In this document: positions 13,878 to 22,687 of the stretch, piece after piece
Layout of the letters: each line of letters starts with the position of its first letter
Numbering within the stretch: position 1 is the stretch's first letter
Origin: Streptomyces sp. B21-083
GTDB taxonomy: Bacteria > Actinomycetota > Actinomycetes > Streptomycetales > Streptomycetaceae
Length of the DNA: 64,000 nucleotides
Assembly (NCBI RefSeq): GCF_036898825.1
Contig: NZ_JARUND010000001.1
Location: forward strand, 4,774,001-4,838,000
Direction of reading: 5' to 3'
Program-made: the position numbers and the translations under genes
The notes under the pieces: model-generated
The model's input: only the letters and a program-made list of their open reading frames with translations
Told to the model about the DNA's origin: nothing
The model's database searches: none

Positions 13878-16841
13878 TCAGTTCAGATCGCCGAGCCCTC
13901 TCAACTCGGGAATGTCATCGAAGTCCCCAGCATTCAGAAACATCAACTCCAGCCCCTCCGGAGGCTCTTCACCCCGCCCACCCTCCGGAGGAAGCAGCGC
14001 CTGCTCCGTCCAGATGCACTTGCCGGTCGGCGTGTAACGCGTCCCCCACCGCTGGGACAGAGCGGTGATCAACTGCAGCCCACGGCCCCCCTCGTCCGTC
14101 TCTGTCGCCCGGCGGATACGCGGCATGGTCAGGCTGCCGTCGAAGACCTCGCAGATCAGCTCGGCGCCGTGCAGCAACCGGAGTTGGACGGGGCCCTTGG
14201 CGTGCCGTACGACGTTGCCGACCAGCTCGCTGGCCAGGAGTTCCGTGGTGGGCGTGAGGTCGTCCAGGCCCCATACGGAGAGCTGTTCGCGGACATGGCG
14301 ACGGGCCTGGCCTGCCGCCCTCGGGTCCTCGGGCAGCGGCCAGGAGGCGACCCGGTCGCCGGTCAGGGCGTGCAGCCGGGCGACGAGAAGGGCCGCGTCG
14401 TCGGCGTTCGGCTGCTCGGCGGGGAGCAGTCCCGCGGTGAGCGTGTCGCAGAGTCCTTCGAGGTCGCCTTCCGTCCCGGCCTCGTACGCTCCTCTTAACA
14501 GGTGGGCGAGTTGGCCCATGCCTTCGTCGATCTCCCGTTTGGACGACTCGACCAGACCGTCCGTGTACAGCACCAGCAGGCTGCCCTCGGGGACCTTCAA
14601 CTCGACGGTCTCGAAGGGCGGTTCGGCCGCACCGAGGGGCGGGTCGGCGGTGAGGGCCGGGAAGTACACCGTGCCGTCGGGGTGGACGACCGCCGGCGGG
14701 GGATGGCCGGCGCGGGTGATGGAGCAGGTCTGGGTGATGGAGTCGTAGAGGGCGTACAGACAGGTGACGTACGACTCCTCGCCCATGTTGCCGACGATGT
14801 CGTTGAGGTGGCTCATGATCTCGTCGGGGGGCAGTTCGAGGTCGGCGAGGGTGTGGACGGCGGTCCGCAGCCGGCCCATGGTGGCCGCCTGGGGCAGGCC
14901 GTGGCCCATGACGTCGCCGACGACGAGGGCGACCTGGCCGCCGGAGAGCGGGATGATGTCGTACCAGTCGCCGCCGACGTCCGTGCCCTGGGCGGCGGGA
15001 AGATAGCGGGCGGCGGCTGTGCACGCGGGCAGGTCGGGCAACTCGCGTGGCAGCAGGCCGCGTTGGAGCTCGCGGGAGCGGCTGTGCTCGGCGTCGTAGA
15101 GACGGGCCCGGGCCAGGGCCTGGGCGACGAGGGCGCTGATCGTGGTGAGGAGGGTGCGTTCCTCGTCGGTGAGGCTGCGGGGGTTGTCGAAGCTGACCGA
15201 GCAGACCCCGAAGGTGCGGCCGGACGCGGTCAGCGGCAGGAACGCCCACGCCTGTTTGCCGCTGCGCTCGGGCAGGTCGGCCAGGTCGGGATAGTGGGCG
15301 GCGAACTCCTCCGGGGACGAGAAGAACGCGGGGGTCTCGGTGCTGATCACGTCCCAGCTGGGCCAGCCGGACGTCAGTTGGCTGTTGCTGATCCTGGCGA
15401 GGAAGTCGTCCGTGTAGCCGATGGCTCCGACGGTGTAGAGGTGGTCGTGCTCGATGGTCTGGACGATGAGGCCGGCGGCGGCGAACGGCGGCATCACGCG
15501 CCGGCCGACGGCGTCGACGACGTCCCGTGAGGTCGTCGCCTTGGCGAGTGCGGCGGTCAACTCGGCTATTCGCGCGGCGCGTTCGGACGCCTCGCGCTCG
15601 GCGGCCCGGCGTTCCTCCTCGTGCCGCCGCTTCTCGGTGACGTCCTGGACGTAGAGGGTGCGGCCGTCGGGGCCCGGGACCAGTCGCAGGTGGTGGAGGC
15701 GACCGGTGCCGGGCAGGCGTATGTCGAAGCCGACCGACCTGTCCTCGGCGGCGGCCTTCCGGCAGCGCCGCTCCAGATCGGGCACCTCCCGCACGGTCGG
15801 CAGGTCCCACAGGACCCGCCCGAACAGCTCCGCCTCGGAGAGGCCGAGGGTGCGTTCGGCCTCCAGGTTGGCGAAGGTGACCCGCCAGGTGTCGTCGACC
15901 GCGAGGAACCCGTCGCTCATGTGCCGCAGGGCGCGGCTGAGCGCGTCCCGGGCGGTGCGCGACTCGTTGCTGTCCCAGCCCATGCCGATCAGGCGCAGCG
16001 GCTCGCCGTTCTCGTCGTACGTCGCCCGGCCGCGCGCCTGGTGCCAGCCGTACGTGCCGTCCAGGCCCCGTACGCGGTACTCGGCCTCGAACACCGTGCG
16101 GCCGCGGATCGCCTGGTCGACGAGTGCGAGGGTGGGTCCGAGGTCGTCGGGGTGGACGCAGCGCATCCAGTTCTCGACGCGGGCGGTGTACTCCTCGGGG
16201 CGGGTGCCGTACAGCTCCATCGCGGCTTCGTCCCAGATCAGTTCACCGTTGGCGATGTGCCAGTCCCAGGACCCGACCCGGACCTCCTTCAGCGCCTGGC
16301 GCAGCCGGTCACCGCTCATCTCCGAGTGCACGGGACCGGCCGGCGGGGGCGCTTGGACCATGCGCTCCTCGGTCCAGGCGACGACCGCCCGCAGGAACCG
16401 CCAGTGGGCGGGGGTCGGTTCACCGTGATCACCCGTGATGACGGTGAGGGCGCCGATGCTGCGGTCCCGGCGGATGACGGGCACGGCGGCCAGTCCGCTG
16501 CCGGGGATGGGCGCGCTCGACGGGCAGACGGAGATCGTGGGATCGGCGCGCTCGTCCGCCGCCCCGGGTATCCACACCCCGCGGCCTTGGTGGTGGTCCT
16601 CGTACAGGGCGCGGGCGGGGGCCAGCGGGCCCTCCTGGTCGATGATCTCCCAGGGGCCGGTGAGGGCCGTGGGCAGACCGGTGGCCGACACCAGCCGCAG
16701 GGCAGACATGGGGCCCCGGAGGTGGATCGTCCCCCCGAGCGCGCCCAGCTCCGCCACCGCGTGCTGAAGGGCCAGCCGGAAGACCTCGCTCTCAGCGACA
16801 CCGGGGTCCACCGAGGCGAGCAGTTCCAGCCGTGCGTTCAT
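13878..16841 (-). CDS. Multi-sensor PP2C-type phosphatase with anti-sigma-like ATPase domain
   Basis: 987 aa from ATG 16841. Rough domains: GAF 1-155; PAS 180-290 (WDWHIANGELIWDEAAMELYG, HPDD); PAS 300-410 (GFLAVDDTWRVTFANLEAE); coiled coil with RRHEEERRAAEREASERAAR; GAF 445-590; SpoIIE/PP2C phosphatase about 605-800 (GGDWYDI, LVVGDVMGHG, AGHPPP, LYTDGLVE hold the metal ligands); HATPase_c 830-950 (ELVGNVVRHAKG N-box, DEGGRGLQLI G-box). Such proteins dephosphorylate anti-anti-sigma factors and may also phosphorylate them, linking small-molecule or redox signals to SigB/SigF-type sigma factors. Target and signal are unknown. It stands alone, convergent with the RTX gene. Confidence 0.9.
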   Translation of the reverse strand: MNARLELLASVDPGVAESEVFRLALQHAVAELGALGGTIHLRGPMSALRLVSATGLPTALTGPWEIIDQEGPLAPARALYEDHHQGRGVWIPGAADERADPTISVCPSSAPIPGSGLAAVPVIRRDRSIGALTVITGDHGEPTPAHWRFLRAVVAWTEERMVQAPPPAGPVHSEMSGDRLRQALKEVRVGSWDWHIANGELIWDEAAMELYGTRPEEYTARVENWMRCVHPDDLGPTLALVDQAIRGRTVFEAEYRVRGLDGTYGWHQARGRATYDENGEPLRLIGMGWDSNESRTARDALSRALRHMSDGFLAVDDTWRVTFANLEAERTLGLSEAELFGRVLWDLPTVREVPDLERRCRKAAAEDRSVGFDIRLPGTGRLHHLRLVPGPDGRTLYVQDVTEKRRHEEERRAAEREASERAARIAELTAALAKATTSRDVVDAVGRRVMPPFAAAGLIVQTIEHDHLYTVGAIGYTDDFLARISNSQLTSGWPSWDVISTETPAFFSSPEEFAAHYPDLADLPERSGKQAWAFLPLTASGRTFGVCSVSFDNPRSLTDEERTLLTTISALVAQALARARLYDAEHSRSRELQRGLLPRELPDLPACTAAARYLPAAQGTDVGGDWYDIIPLSGGQVALVVGDVMGHGLPQAATMGRLRTAVHTLADLELPPDEIMSHLNDIVGNMGEESYVTCLYALYDSITQTCSITRAGHPPPAVVHPDGTVYFPALTADPPLGAAEPPFETVELKVPEGSLLVLYTDGLVESSKREIDEGMGQLAHLLRGAYEAGTEGDLEGLCDTLTAGLLPAEQPNADDAALLVARLHALTGDRVASWPLPEDPRAAGQARRHVREQLSVWGLDDLTPTTELLASELVGNVVRHAKGPVQLRLLHGAELICEVFDGSLTMPRIRRATETDEGGRGLQLITALSQRWGTRYTPTGKCIWTEQALLPPEGGRGEEPPEGLELMFLNAGDFDDIPELRGLGDLN

Positions 16842-17090
16842 ACTTGAAGTTTTACCGTTCGAATGGCACCTCAAGCGAGACTTTGCAGGAATCTCACGTT
16901 CACCTCCGGCCACCTTCACTGACCGTCGAGGCACCAACAAGCGGGATTCCAGGGCAGGTTGTGTGACATTCCGTCGTCATAAGGGCCATGTAGCGTGCCG
17001 TTGAAGGACAGTTGAGATTTGAACGTAACTGACTGGCAGGCACCTCACACCCGAGGATCCGTCTCAGAGGATCCGTCTCCAAGGAGTGGC

Positions 17091-18173
17091 ATGGACATCG
17101 GCGTCTTCATCCCCATAGGCAACAACGGCTGGCTGATCTCGAAGAGCGCACCCCAGTACATGCCGAGCTTCGACCTCAACAAGGCGATCGTGCAGAAGGC
17201 GGAGGCCCACGACCTGGACTTCGCCCTCTCCATGATCAAACTGAAGGGCTTCGGCGGCGAGACGGAGTTCTGGGACCACAACCTGGAGTCGTTCACGCTG
17301 ATGGCGGGCCTGGCGGCGGTGACGGACCGCATCAAGCTCTACGCCTCCACCCCCATCCTGGCGCTGCCCCCGGCGATCGTCGCGCGCATGGCGGTCACGG
17401 TCGACTCGATCGCCCCCGGCCGCTTCGGCATCAACATCGTGACGGGCTGGGCCCCCGGCGAGTACTCCCAGATGGGCCTGTGGCCCGGCGACGACCACTT
17501 CGGCAACCGCTACGCACGCGCCGTCGAGTACGTCACCGTGATGAAGGACCTGTGGCGCGACGGCGTCAGCAACTTCAAGGGCGAGTTCTACGAGATGGAC
17601 GACTGCGTCCTCTCCCCGCGCCCGGCGGACGGACACATCGACATCGTCGCGGCCGGCCAGAGCGGCACCGGCATGAAGTTCGCCGCCGAGCACGCGGAGT
17701 ACAACTTCATCCTGGGCAGCGGCGTCAACACCCCGACGGCCCTTGCGGGCAGCACGGCGACGCTGGTGGAGGAGGCCGAGCGCACCGGTCGGGACGTGGG
17801 CGCCCTCTCCCTCTTCATGATCATCGCGGCCGAGACCGACGAAGCGGCCCAGGCCAAGTGGCAGGACTACCACGACAACGCCGACCGGGCGGCGCTGGCG
17901 TACATGGCCGGCGAGACGGACGCGGACACGACGTCCACGGGTACGTCGACGGCTCGTACGATCGCGCTGCCCGAGGGCGCGGTCAACTTCAACATGGGGA
18001 CACTGGTCGGCTCGTACGAGAGCGTGGCGAGGATGCTCGACGAGGTCGCCGAGGTGGACGGCACCAAGGGCATCATGCTGGTCTTCGACGACTTCCTGGA
18101 GGGCCTGGAGAACTTCGGTACGCGCATCCAGCCGTTGATGAAGTGCCGGGCGGGGAGGGGGAGTTCGACGTGA
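17091..18173 (+). CDS. rutA: Pyrimidine monooxygenase RutA
   Basis: 360 aa from ATG 17091 with AAGGAG at 17081. A luciferase-like flavin monooxygenase. The N-terminus ([20 protein letters not shown]), [48 protein letters not shown] and [21 protein letters not shown] are near-diagnostic for RutA. RutA opens the uracil ring with O2 and reduced FMN between N3 and C4, producing ureidoacrylate. The next gene (isochorismatase family) overlaps by GTGA and could act on the product. No rutC, rutD, rutF or rutG homologue is visible nearby, so reductase and transport must come from elsewhere. Confidence 0.9.
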   Translation: MDIGVFIPIGNNGWLISKSAPQYMPSFDLNKAIVQKAEAHDLDFALSMIKLKGFGGETEFWDHNLESFTLMAGLAAVTDRIKLYASTPILALPPAIVARMAVTVDSIAPGRFGINIVTGWAPGEYSQMGLWPGDDHFGNRYARAVEYVTVMKDLWRDGVSNFKGEFYEMDDCVLSPRPADGHIDIVAAGQSGTGMKFAAEHAEYNFILGSGVNTPTALAGSTATLVEEAERTGRDVGALSLFMIIAAETDEAAQAKWQDYHDNADRAALAYMAGETDADTTSTGTSTARTIALPEGAVNFNMGTLVGSYESVARMLDEVAEVDGTKGIMLVFDDFLEGLENFGTRIQPLMKCRAGRGSST

Positions 18174-18832
18174 CCCCGCTGCCGGGAAGCGGTGGGGCGG
18201 GCGCGGCGGAGGATGACTACGAACGCGCCGGTCTCGGCGGTCGGCTGACCCCCGGCACCTGTCCCGCCCTCCTCCTCGTGGACCCGGCCCGGGCGTACGT
18301 CGATCCGGCCTGCCCCCTCTACGCGGGGGCGGGCGCGGAGGGCGCCGCCGAGGCGATGAGGGGGCTGCTGTCCGTCGCCCGGCGGGCCGGGATCCCGGTG
18401 ATCGTGACGCGCGTCGTCCTGCGCCCCGACGGCAGTGACGGAGGCGTCTTCTTCCGCAAGGTGCCGAGCCTGCGGGCGTTCGTGGAGGGCAGCCCGTACG
18501 GCGAGTTCATCGACGGACTGGCGCCGACAGAAGGGGAGTTGACGGTGACGAAGCAGTATCCGAGCGCCTTCTTCGGGACGCCCCTGTCCGCGTACCTCAC
18601 GTCCCACGGCATCGACACCCTCGTCATCGCCGGCCTGACGACCAGCGGTTGCGTACGGGCCACGGCGCTCGACGCCATGCAACACGGGTTCGTTCCGGTG
18701 GTGGTCGAGGAGGCCGTGGGGGACCGGGACGCGGGGGTCCACGCGGCGAACCTGTTCGACATCCGGCACAAGATCGGCGAGGTCTGGGGGATGGGGCGGG
18801 TGGCGGAGTACCTGTCGCCGGGCGGGATGTGA
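18170..18832 (+). CDS. Isochorismatase-family amidohydrolase
   Basis: 220 aa from GTG 18170, translationally coupled to rutA. The cysteine-hydrolase triad is present: Asp in [11 protein letters not shown] (near residue 39), Lys in [14 protein letters not shown], and Cys in [15 protein letters not shown], preceded by the cis-peptide motif. Position suggests the RutB step (ureidoacrylate hydrolysis), but the sequence style ([19 protein letters not shown], and the late [10 protein letters not shown]) is closer to N-carbamoylsarcosine / maleamate-type amidohydrolases. I call only the family; the substrate is inferred from context to be a carbamoyl or ureido compound. Confidence 0.8.
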   Translation: MTPLPGSGGAGAAEDDYERAGLGGRLTPGTCPALLLVDPARAYVDPACPLYAGAGAEGAAEAMRGLLSVARRAGIPVIVTRVVLRPDGSDGGVFFRKVPSLRAFVEGSPYGEFIDGLAPTEGELTVTKQYPSAFFGTPLSAYLTSHGIDTLVIAGLTTSGCVRATALDAMQHGFVPVVVEEAVGDRDAGVHAANLFDIRHKIGEVWGMGRVAEYLSPGGM

Positions 18833-18843
18833 CGGGGGTGCGG

Positions 18844-19074
18844 TTACTCGATGTGTCCGGTCTCAGGGTCCACCTGCGAGAGGAAGTCCCGGATGGACTC
18901 CTCCAGTTGGGCCCTGTCGGCCGCCACCGGAGGGTGGGTGCTGAACCCGAAGCCGTACCGGGGGTCGGGGCCGGTCAGCCAGGCGAGGTCGTAGCTGCCC
19001 GGGGCGTCGTCCCGCCGGCTGACCTCGAACTCCTCACCGTCGACCGACATCTGCCACGACTCGTTCGCCGACAT
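18844..19074 (-). CDS. Small conserved-looking protein, unknown function
   Basis: 76 aa from ATG 19074 (MSANESWQMSVDGEEF). Short beta-strand-like segments (EFEVSRR, SYDLAWLTG, YGFGFSTH) followed by one helix (DRAQLEESIRDFLSQVD). No membrane segment or cysteine. Homologues of this kind accompany other streptomycete small genes, but I cannot assign a role. It is convergent with the isochorismatase gene, 11 bp away. Confidence 0.6.
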   Translation of the reverse strand: MSANESWQMSVDGEEFEVSRRDDAPGSYDLAWLTGPDPRYGFGFSTHPPVAADRAQLEESIRDFLSQVDPETGHIE

Positions 19075-19124
19075 CCTTGACCGACCTGCCTTCCTCGACC
19101 CGGCGACCAGGGCCAGTCCGGACC

Positions 19125-19149
19125 GGGTCGGGTCGGGTCGGGTCGGGTC
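19125..19149. repeat. GGGTC pentanucleotide repeat, five units
   Basis: Five exact GGGTC units in a row upstream of a small minus-strand gene. A simple-sequence tract that could vary in copy number. Confidence 0.8.
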
Positions 19150-19233
19150 GGAGGGGTGGGATCGGAGCGGGCCGACCCCGTCCGGCCCGGTCCGGGAGTA
19201 CACGCGCCACGTCGAACATCACCGGCCAAAGGA

Positions 19234-19686
19234 TCACGCGACGTGGAAGTCGGCGGCCTTGCTGACCAGCTTCGTGTCGCCGTCCTTCGAGGTGGCCAGG
19301 ACGGCGACGTGCCACACACCGCGCTCGGACGTCTCGGCGTCGGTACGGGTGACGGGGACCTTGTAGACGCAGTGCACGGTGTCCCCACCGGACGGCTTGC
19401 ACACGGCCGACTCCACAGAGGCCATGTCCTTGGCGGTCAGGCCCTTCTTGGCGAAGTCCGAGTTCGCCGGCCAGGCCAGGACCTTCACGCTCTTGACACC
19501 GGAGGACGCCGTGACGTCGGTGGTGAAGGTCAGCGAACCGGCACGGTCGCCGACCGGGGCCGCGTAGTTGGCGGCGCTGTGCGCCACCGAGGGAGGCTGC
19601 TCCCCGGCGTAGGCGAGGGCGAAGGCTCCGGCACCACCGAGGACGACGACACCGGCGGTAACGGCAAGAACGGTACGACGCGCCAT
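19234..19686 (-). CDS. Secreted protein, DUF5707-like
   Basis: 150 aa. Signal peptide at residues 1-28 (RRTVLAVTAGVVVLGGAGAF, then ALAYAG). The mature part is beta-rich (GSLTFTTDVTASSGVKSVKV, VHCVYKVPVTRTD, GVWHVAVLATSKDG), with one Cys pair (AVCKPSGGDTVHC) that could form a disulfide. The pattern resembles the streptomycete DUF5707 family, a small immunoglobulin-like secreted domain of unknown role. A perfect 7-bp inverted repeat lies 114 bp upstream of the start. Confidence 0.7.
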   Translation of the reverse strand: MARRTVLAVTAGVVVLGGAGAFALAYAGEQPPSVAHSAANYAAPVGDRAGSLTFTTDVTASSGVKSVKVLAWPANSDFAKKGLTAKDMASVESAVCKPSGGDTVHCVYKVPVTRTDAETSERGVWHVAVLATSKDGDTKLVSKAADFHVA

Positions 19687-19711
19687 GAGAATTTCCCCGT
19701 CAGGATCAGTT

Positions 19712-19749
19712 GGACCGGCTGGTTCGGACCGGCTGGTTCGGACCGGCTT
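19712..19749. repeat. Tandem 14-bp repeat in the DUF5707 leader
   Basis: GGACCGGCTGGTTC occurs at 19712 and 19726 and begins a third time at 19740. It lies in the untranslated leader of the secreted-protein gene. Confidence 0.75.
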
Positions 19750-19799
19750 TCTCGGCCGCTCCGTTGCCCTAATCCTGGCCGCCCGGCAGCCGCCGGGTA

Positions 19800-19815
19800 T
19801 GAGTACACGTACTCA
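19800..19815. promoter_or_regulatory. Inverted repeat TGAGTAC-AC-GTACTCA
   Basis: A perfect 7-bp inverted repeat with a 2-bp spacer. It lies between the secreted-protein gene and the TetR relic, whose product could once have bound it. Another half, CCTGAGTAA, follows 10 bp later. Confidence 0.5.
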
Positions 19816-19870
19816 ACTCCTGCCTGAGTAAAGGCTGTTCGGCAGTGAGGACGAAGGCGCGGAACCGACC

Positions 19871-20130
19871 TCAACCCCGGTCGGGACCAGCGTCCAGGAC
19901 TCTCGCGGTGAGGTTCGCCAACTGGGCGCGCATCCTCTCCTGCGGCACGCCTTCCTGCCCGGCCAGGTGCTCGACGAGATCGGCCCGGACGGCCGCGAGC
20001 AGGGCGTGGGCGGTGAACTCGCTGTCGGCCGGACCAGGCACCTGATCCAGCACCGACCGGAGCAGGCCGTGCCACCGCGCGTAGTGCTCCGCCCGGTACG
20101 GGCTGCCGCCGCTCCCGCTCTCCTCCGCGG
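19871..20130 (-). pseudogene. TetR-family regulator, C-terminal relic
   Basis: The frame ending at 19871 reads YRAEHYARWHGLLRSVLDQV, then SEFTAHALLAAVRADLVEHL and AQLANLTARVLDAG. This is the C-terminal ligand-domain end of a TetR regulator. There is no DNA-binding domain; similarity stops at about 20130, where a fragment of another gene begins on the other strand. A short ATG-started piece (19871-20053) is not a gene on its own. Confidence 0.65.
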
Positions 20131-20345
20131 ATCTCTACCGCCACAGCCTGCGCCTGCTGCTCGACAAGAACATCCCCGGCTGGCTCGACCTCTGGACCGA
20201 GGACGGCGTCATGGAGTTCCCGTTCGCCCCCGACGGCTGGCCCGACCGCCTGAACGGCAAGGAGGCCATCGCCGCCTACATGGGCCCGTACCCCGACCAC
20301 ATCGACCTTCACGACTTCCCCGCCGCGACGAGGTACGGGCGCACC
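20131..20345 (+). pseudogene. SnoaL-like (NTF2-fold) protein, internal fragment
   Basis: From about 20131 the plus frame reads LYRHSLRLLLDKNIPGWLDL, WTEDGVMEFPFAPDGW, GKEAIAAYMGPYPDHIDLHD. This matches the first half of SnoaL/ketosteroid-isomerase-like proteins. It has no start codon, since its 5' end was lost at the junction with the TetR relic, and it dissolves after about 20330. A TetR-SnoaL divergent pair appears to have been collapsed by one deletion. Confidence 0.65.
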
Positions 20346-20784
20346 ATGGCGTTCGCGCCACCGTCGAGAAGACCGTCCAGACCGTACGGCGACCGGTGGA
20401 CGGGGAGCCGCATCGCGCAGGATCTGGCAGGACCCTGCCTCTCGGCCACGGGAAGCGAAGCGAGTCGGACTCCCGCCCGACGCCGCCCCGTACCCGGGGA
20501 CGGCAGAAGCCTTGTCCAAGCAGCGGTCCGGCGGAAAAGGTCAAGCATGTCAGTTCGCGCTCCTTTCCTGGAGGACTTCGCCACGGTTGCCTCCCTGGTC
20601 GGTCGTCATGTCACCGTCCAGGCAAACAGCCGGAGCCGAGGCTGAGCGATGCCAGCCGGATGCAAGAACGATGTAAGTCCGTCCAGGACGGGTGATCCCG
20701 CCCCAAGAGCGGGGCATGACAGAGGGAGGAGCCGTACGATCCCCGCACCCCTGTCGACACACAGGCGCAGCCCCGGAGTTCGGT
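20346..20784. other. Gene-free stretch after the SnoaL fragment
   Basis: About 440 bp with open frames on both strands but no start, ribosome site or family resemblance I trust. It probably holds degraded sequence at the left and the promoter of the downstream regulator at the right. Confidence 0.4.
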
Positions 20785-22095
20785 ATGGCCGACCACCGAC
20801 ACAGCCCCAACGTCCGGCTGCGCGCTGTGCGCGAGCTGGAGTTCCAGATGAGTCGTCAGGAGTTCGCGAAGCTGGTTGTGGCCACAGGCGAGGAGATGGG
20901 AGAGCCAGTCGGCTGCACGTCGCGTCTGGTGGCCGCGTGGGAAGACGGAGACGTCGACTGTCCCAGAGCCGTCTACCGCAGGATTCTCAGCAGGCTCACC
21001 AGTGGACGGACCATGACCGAGTTGGGCTTTCGCCCACCATCGGCAGCAACCGGGCGAGAGTCGGTTCTCCCGCCGCACGAACCTGGGCGCGTGGCCCCGG
21101 TGAACAGACGCGGCTTCCTGTTCGAGGGAGCGGGTGCAGCCTTTTCCTACTCTCTCGGTGCCCTCGTTCAGAGGCGTCCCGGCCGGATCGGCATCACGGA
21201 CGTCCGTGCCGTCGACGAGGCTGTGACCACCATCTACAGCTACGACCACGACCATGGCTCCGCCACTCTGCGCCGGGACGCCTCGAACATGCTGCACATC
21301 GCGTACGAGTGGCTGCACGACGGCGCGTACACGGAGAAGACCGGCAAGCGCCTTCGCTCGGCGACTGGGCATCTGTCGATCGCCGCCGGATGGCTGTCGT
21401 ACGACTCAGGCCGCGCCGCCGATGCCCGCTCCCTGTACGGCGAAGCACTGGCCGCTGCCCGGATCGCCGATGACCCCGGGCTGGAAGGACACGCGTTCGG
21501 CTGCCTGAGTCTGCTGGCCAAAGCCAGTGGGCGGCCGCGCGAGGCAATCGGTGCTGCCCAGGGCGCGCAGAGCGTCGTACGCACTTACGGCTCTTCACGG
21601 TTACTCAGCCTGTTCGCCATGCGCGAGGCCGGCGGATGGGCCCTCCTGGGTGATCGCGGCGTCGCTGACCAGGCCATCGTGCGCGCCCATCACCTCTACG
21701 CGAAGGGCCCCGCCGAATCCGACCCGGAGTGGCTGGAGTTCTACACACCCGCCGAACTGGCCGGCCTGGAGGCCCTCGCCCGCGCCGACCTCGACCAGCA
21801 CGAGCGAGCTGCCGCCGGAGCCGAGCAGGCAGTTCTGCTCCACGGCGACCGGTTTGTCCGTAACCGGGCCCTGTACACCGCCGATGTCGCCATCCAGCAT
21901 GCGGTGAGGGAACGTCCTGAGCCCGAGGCCGCTGCCGAGGCCGCCGGACGCGTTCTCGCCTACCTCCCCGAGGTGCGCTCCGACCGACTGCTCCAGCAGT
22001 TGCAGAACGTCGAGAGTGCACTCCAGCGGCATGCCGCGGTCCCCGTGGTCGCCGACTGGTTGGAGGAGTACCGCACCATCACCAGCGCCAGCTAG
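20785..22095 (+). CDS. XRE-like regulator with TPR-like C-terminal domain
   Basis: 436 aa from ATG 20785, with GGAG 6 nt before it. An N-terminal helix-turn-helix-like region (VRLRAVRELEFQMSRQEFAK, TSRLVAAWEDGDVDCPRAVY) is followed near residue 100 by NRRGFLFEGAGAAFSYSLG, a twin-Arg-like hydrophobic segment typical of this streptomycete family, and then about 300 residues of helical TPR-like repeats (GRAADARSLYGEALAAARIA, AELAGLEALARADLDQHERA). Such proteins are believed to be peptide- or protein-responsive transcription regulators. The GNAT gene follows after 9 bp, so the two form an operon. Confidence 0.75.
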   Translation: MADHRHSPNVRLRAVRELEFQMSRQEFAKLVVATGEEMGEPVGCTSRLVAAWEDGDVDCPRAVYRRILSRLTSGRTMTELGFRPPSAATGRESVLPPHEPGRVAPVNRRGFLFEGAGAAFSYSLGALVQRRPGRIGITDVRAVDEAVTTIYSYDHDHGSATLRRDASNMLHIAYEWLHDGAYTEKTGKRLRSATGHLSIAAGWLSYDSGRAADARSLYGEALAAARIADDPGLEGHAFGCLSLLAKASGRPREAIGAAQGAQSVVRTYGSSRLLSLFAMREAGGWALLGDRGVADQAIVRAHHLYAKGPAESDPEWLEFYTPAELAGLEALARADLDQHERAAAGAEQAVLLHGDRFVRNRALYTADVAIQHAVRERPEPEAAAEAAGRVLAYLPEVRSDRLLQQLQNVESALQRHAAVPVVADWLEEYRTITSAS

Positions 22096-22104
22096 GAGTA
22101 GACC

Positions 22105-22674
22105 GTGAGCACCCCGAGCGCCGGCACAGCCCTGGTGATCCGTACCTACGGCCCCGGCCAGGTTCCACCCCTGCTCGACGTCATCGCCGACATCTGGGCC
22201 GACGCCCACCCGGAGTTGGTCGACAACCCTGGAGCGGAGGCCTCCGGCCTGTCCGTACCGGCGCTCCGGCGCCAGGTCCAAGGCCACCTCAAACACGCCG
22301 GGTTCGCTCTCGTCGTCGCCTACGTCGGCGGAACCGCCGTCGGGTTCGGGTACGCCTTTCCGTGCAGCGCGGCGTACTGGTTCGGCCCCGCCCTCGTGGA
22401 CGAGGTTCCCGAGGGCGCCCGTACAGAGCGGCTGATGGGATTGTGCGAGTTGGCCGTACGGCCGCCGTGGCAGGCGCGGGGAATCGGTACGCGACTGCAC
22501 GCCGAGTTGCTTGCCGCCATCGCCCCGCAGTGGTCCTCACTCCTCGCCCTGCCTTCCAACGAGCGTGGCCAGGACCTGTACGCCCGGCTCGGCTACCGGT
22601 ACGCGGGGCCGTATCGGGGCAGTGCCGACGGGCCCGAGTTCGATCTGCTGCTTCTGCGCGTCGACCCCAAGTGA
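22105..22674 (+). CDS. GNAT-family N-acetyltransferase
   Basis: 189 aa from GTG 22105 with GGAG upstream. The acetyl-CoA-binding motif A is present as LAVRPPWQARGIGTRLHAEL (about 120-139), preceded by the strand LMGLCELAVR and followed by LLALPSNERGQDLYARLGYR, the usual motif B region. Substrate unknown. It is the second gene after the HTH-TPR regulator, a recurrent pairing that hints at a common response such as modification of a small molecule or protein. Confidence 0.85.
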   Translation: MSTPSAGTALVIRTYGPGQVPPLLDVIADIWADAHPELVDNPGAEASGLSVPALRRQVQGHLKHAGFALVVAYVGGTAVGFGYAFPCSAAYWFGPALVDEVPEGARTERLMGLCELAVRPPWQARGIGTRLHAELLAAIAPQWSSLLALPSNERGQDLYARLGYRYAGPYRGSADGPEFDLLLLRVDPK

Positions 22675-22687
22675 TCCCTGAATCCCC

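Noticed and set aside
13969..15810. A 613-codon minus-strand frame inside the PP2C gene
   Set aside because: Same strand but another phase than the clearly coding frame; Arg/Pro/Gly-rich without motifs.
20346..20784. Possible gene with MSVRAPFLEDF start near 20547
   Set aside because: Short frame, no ribosome site, no resemblance to any family; composition is not distinguishable from random GC-rich sequence.
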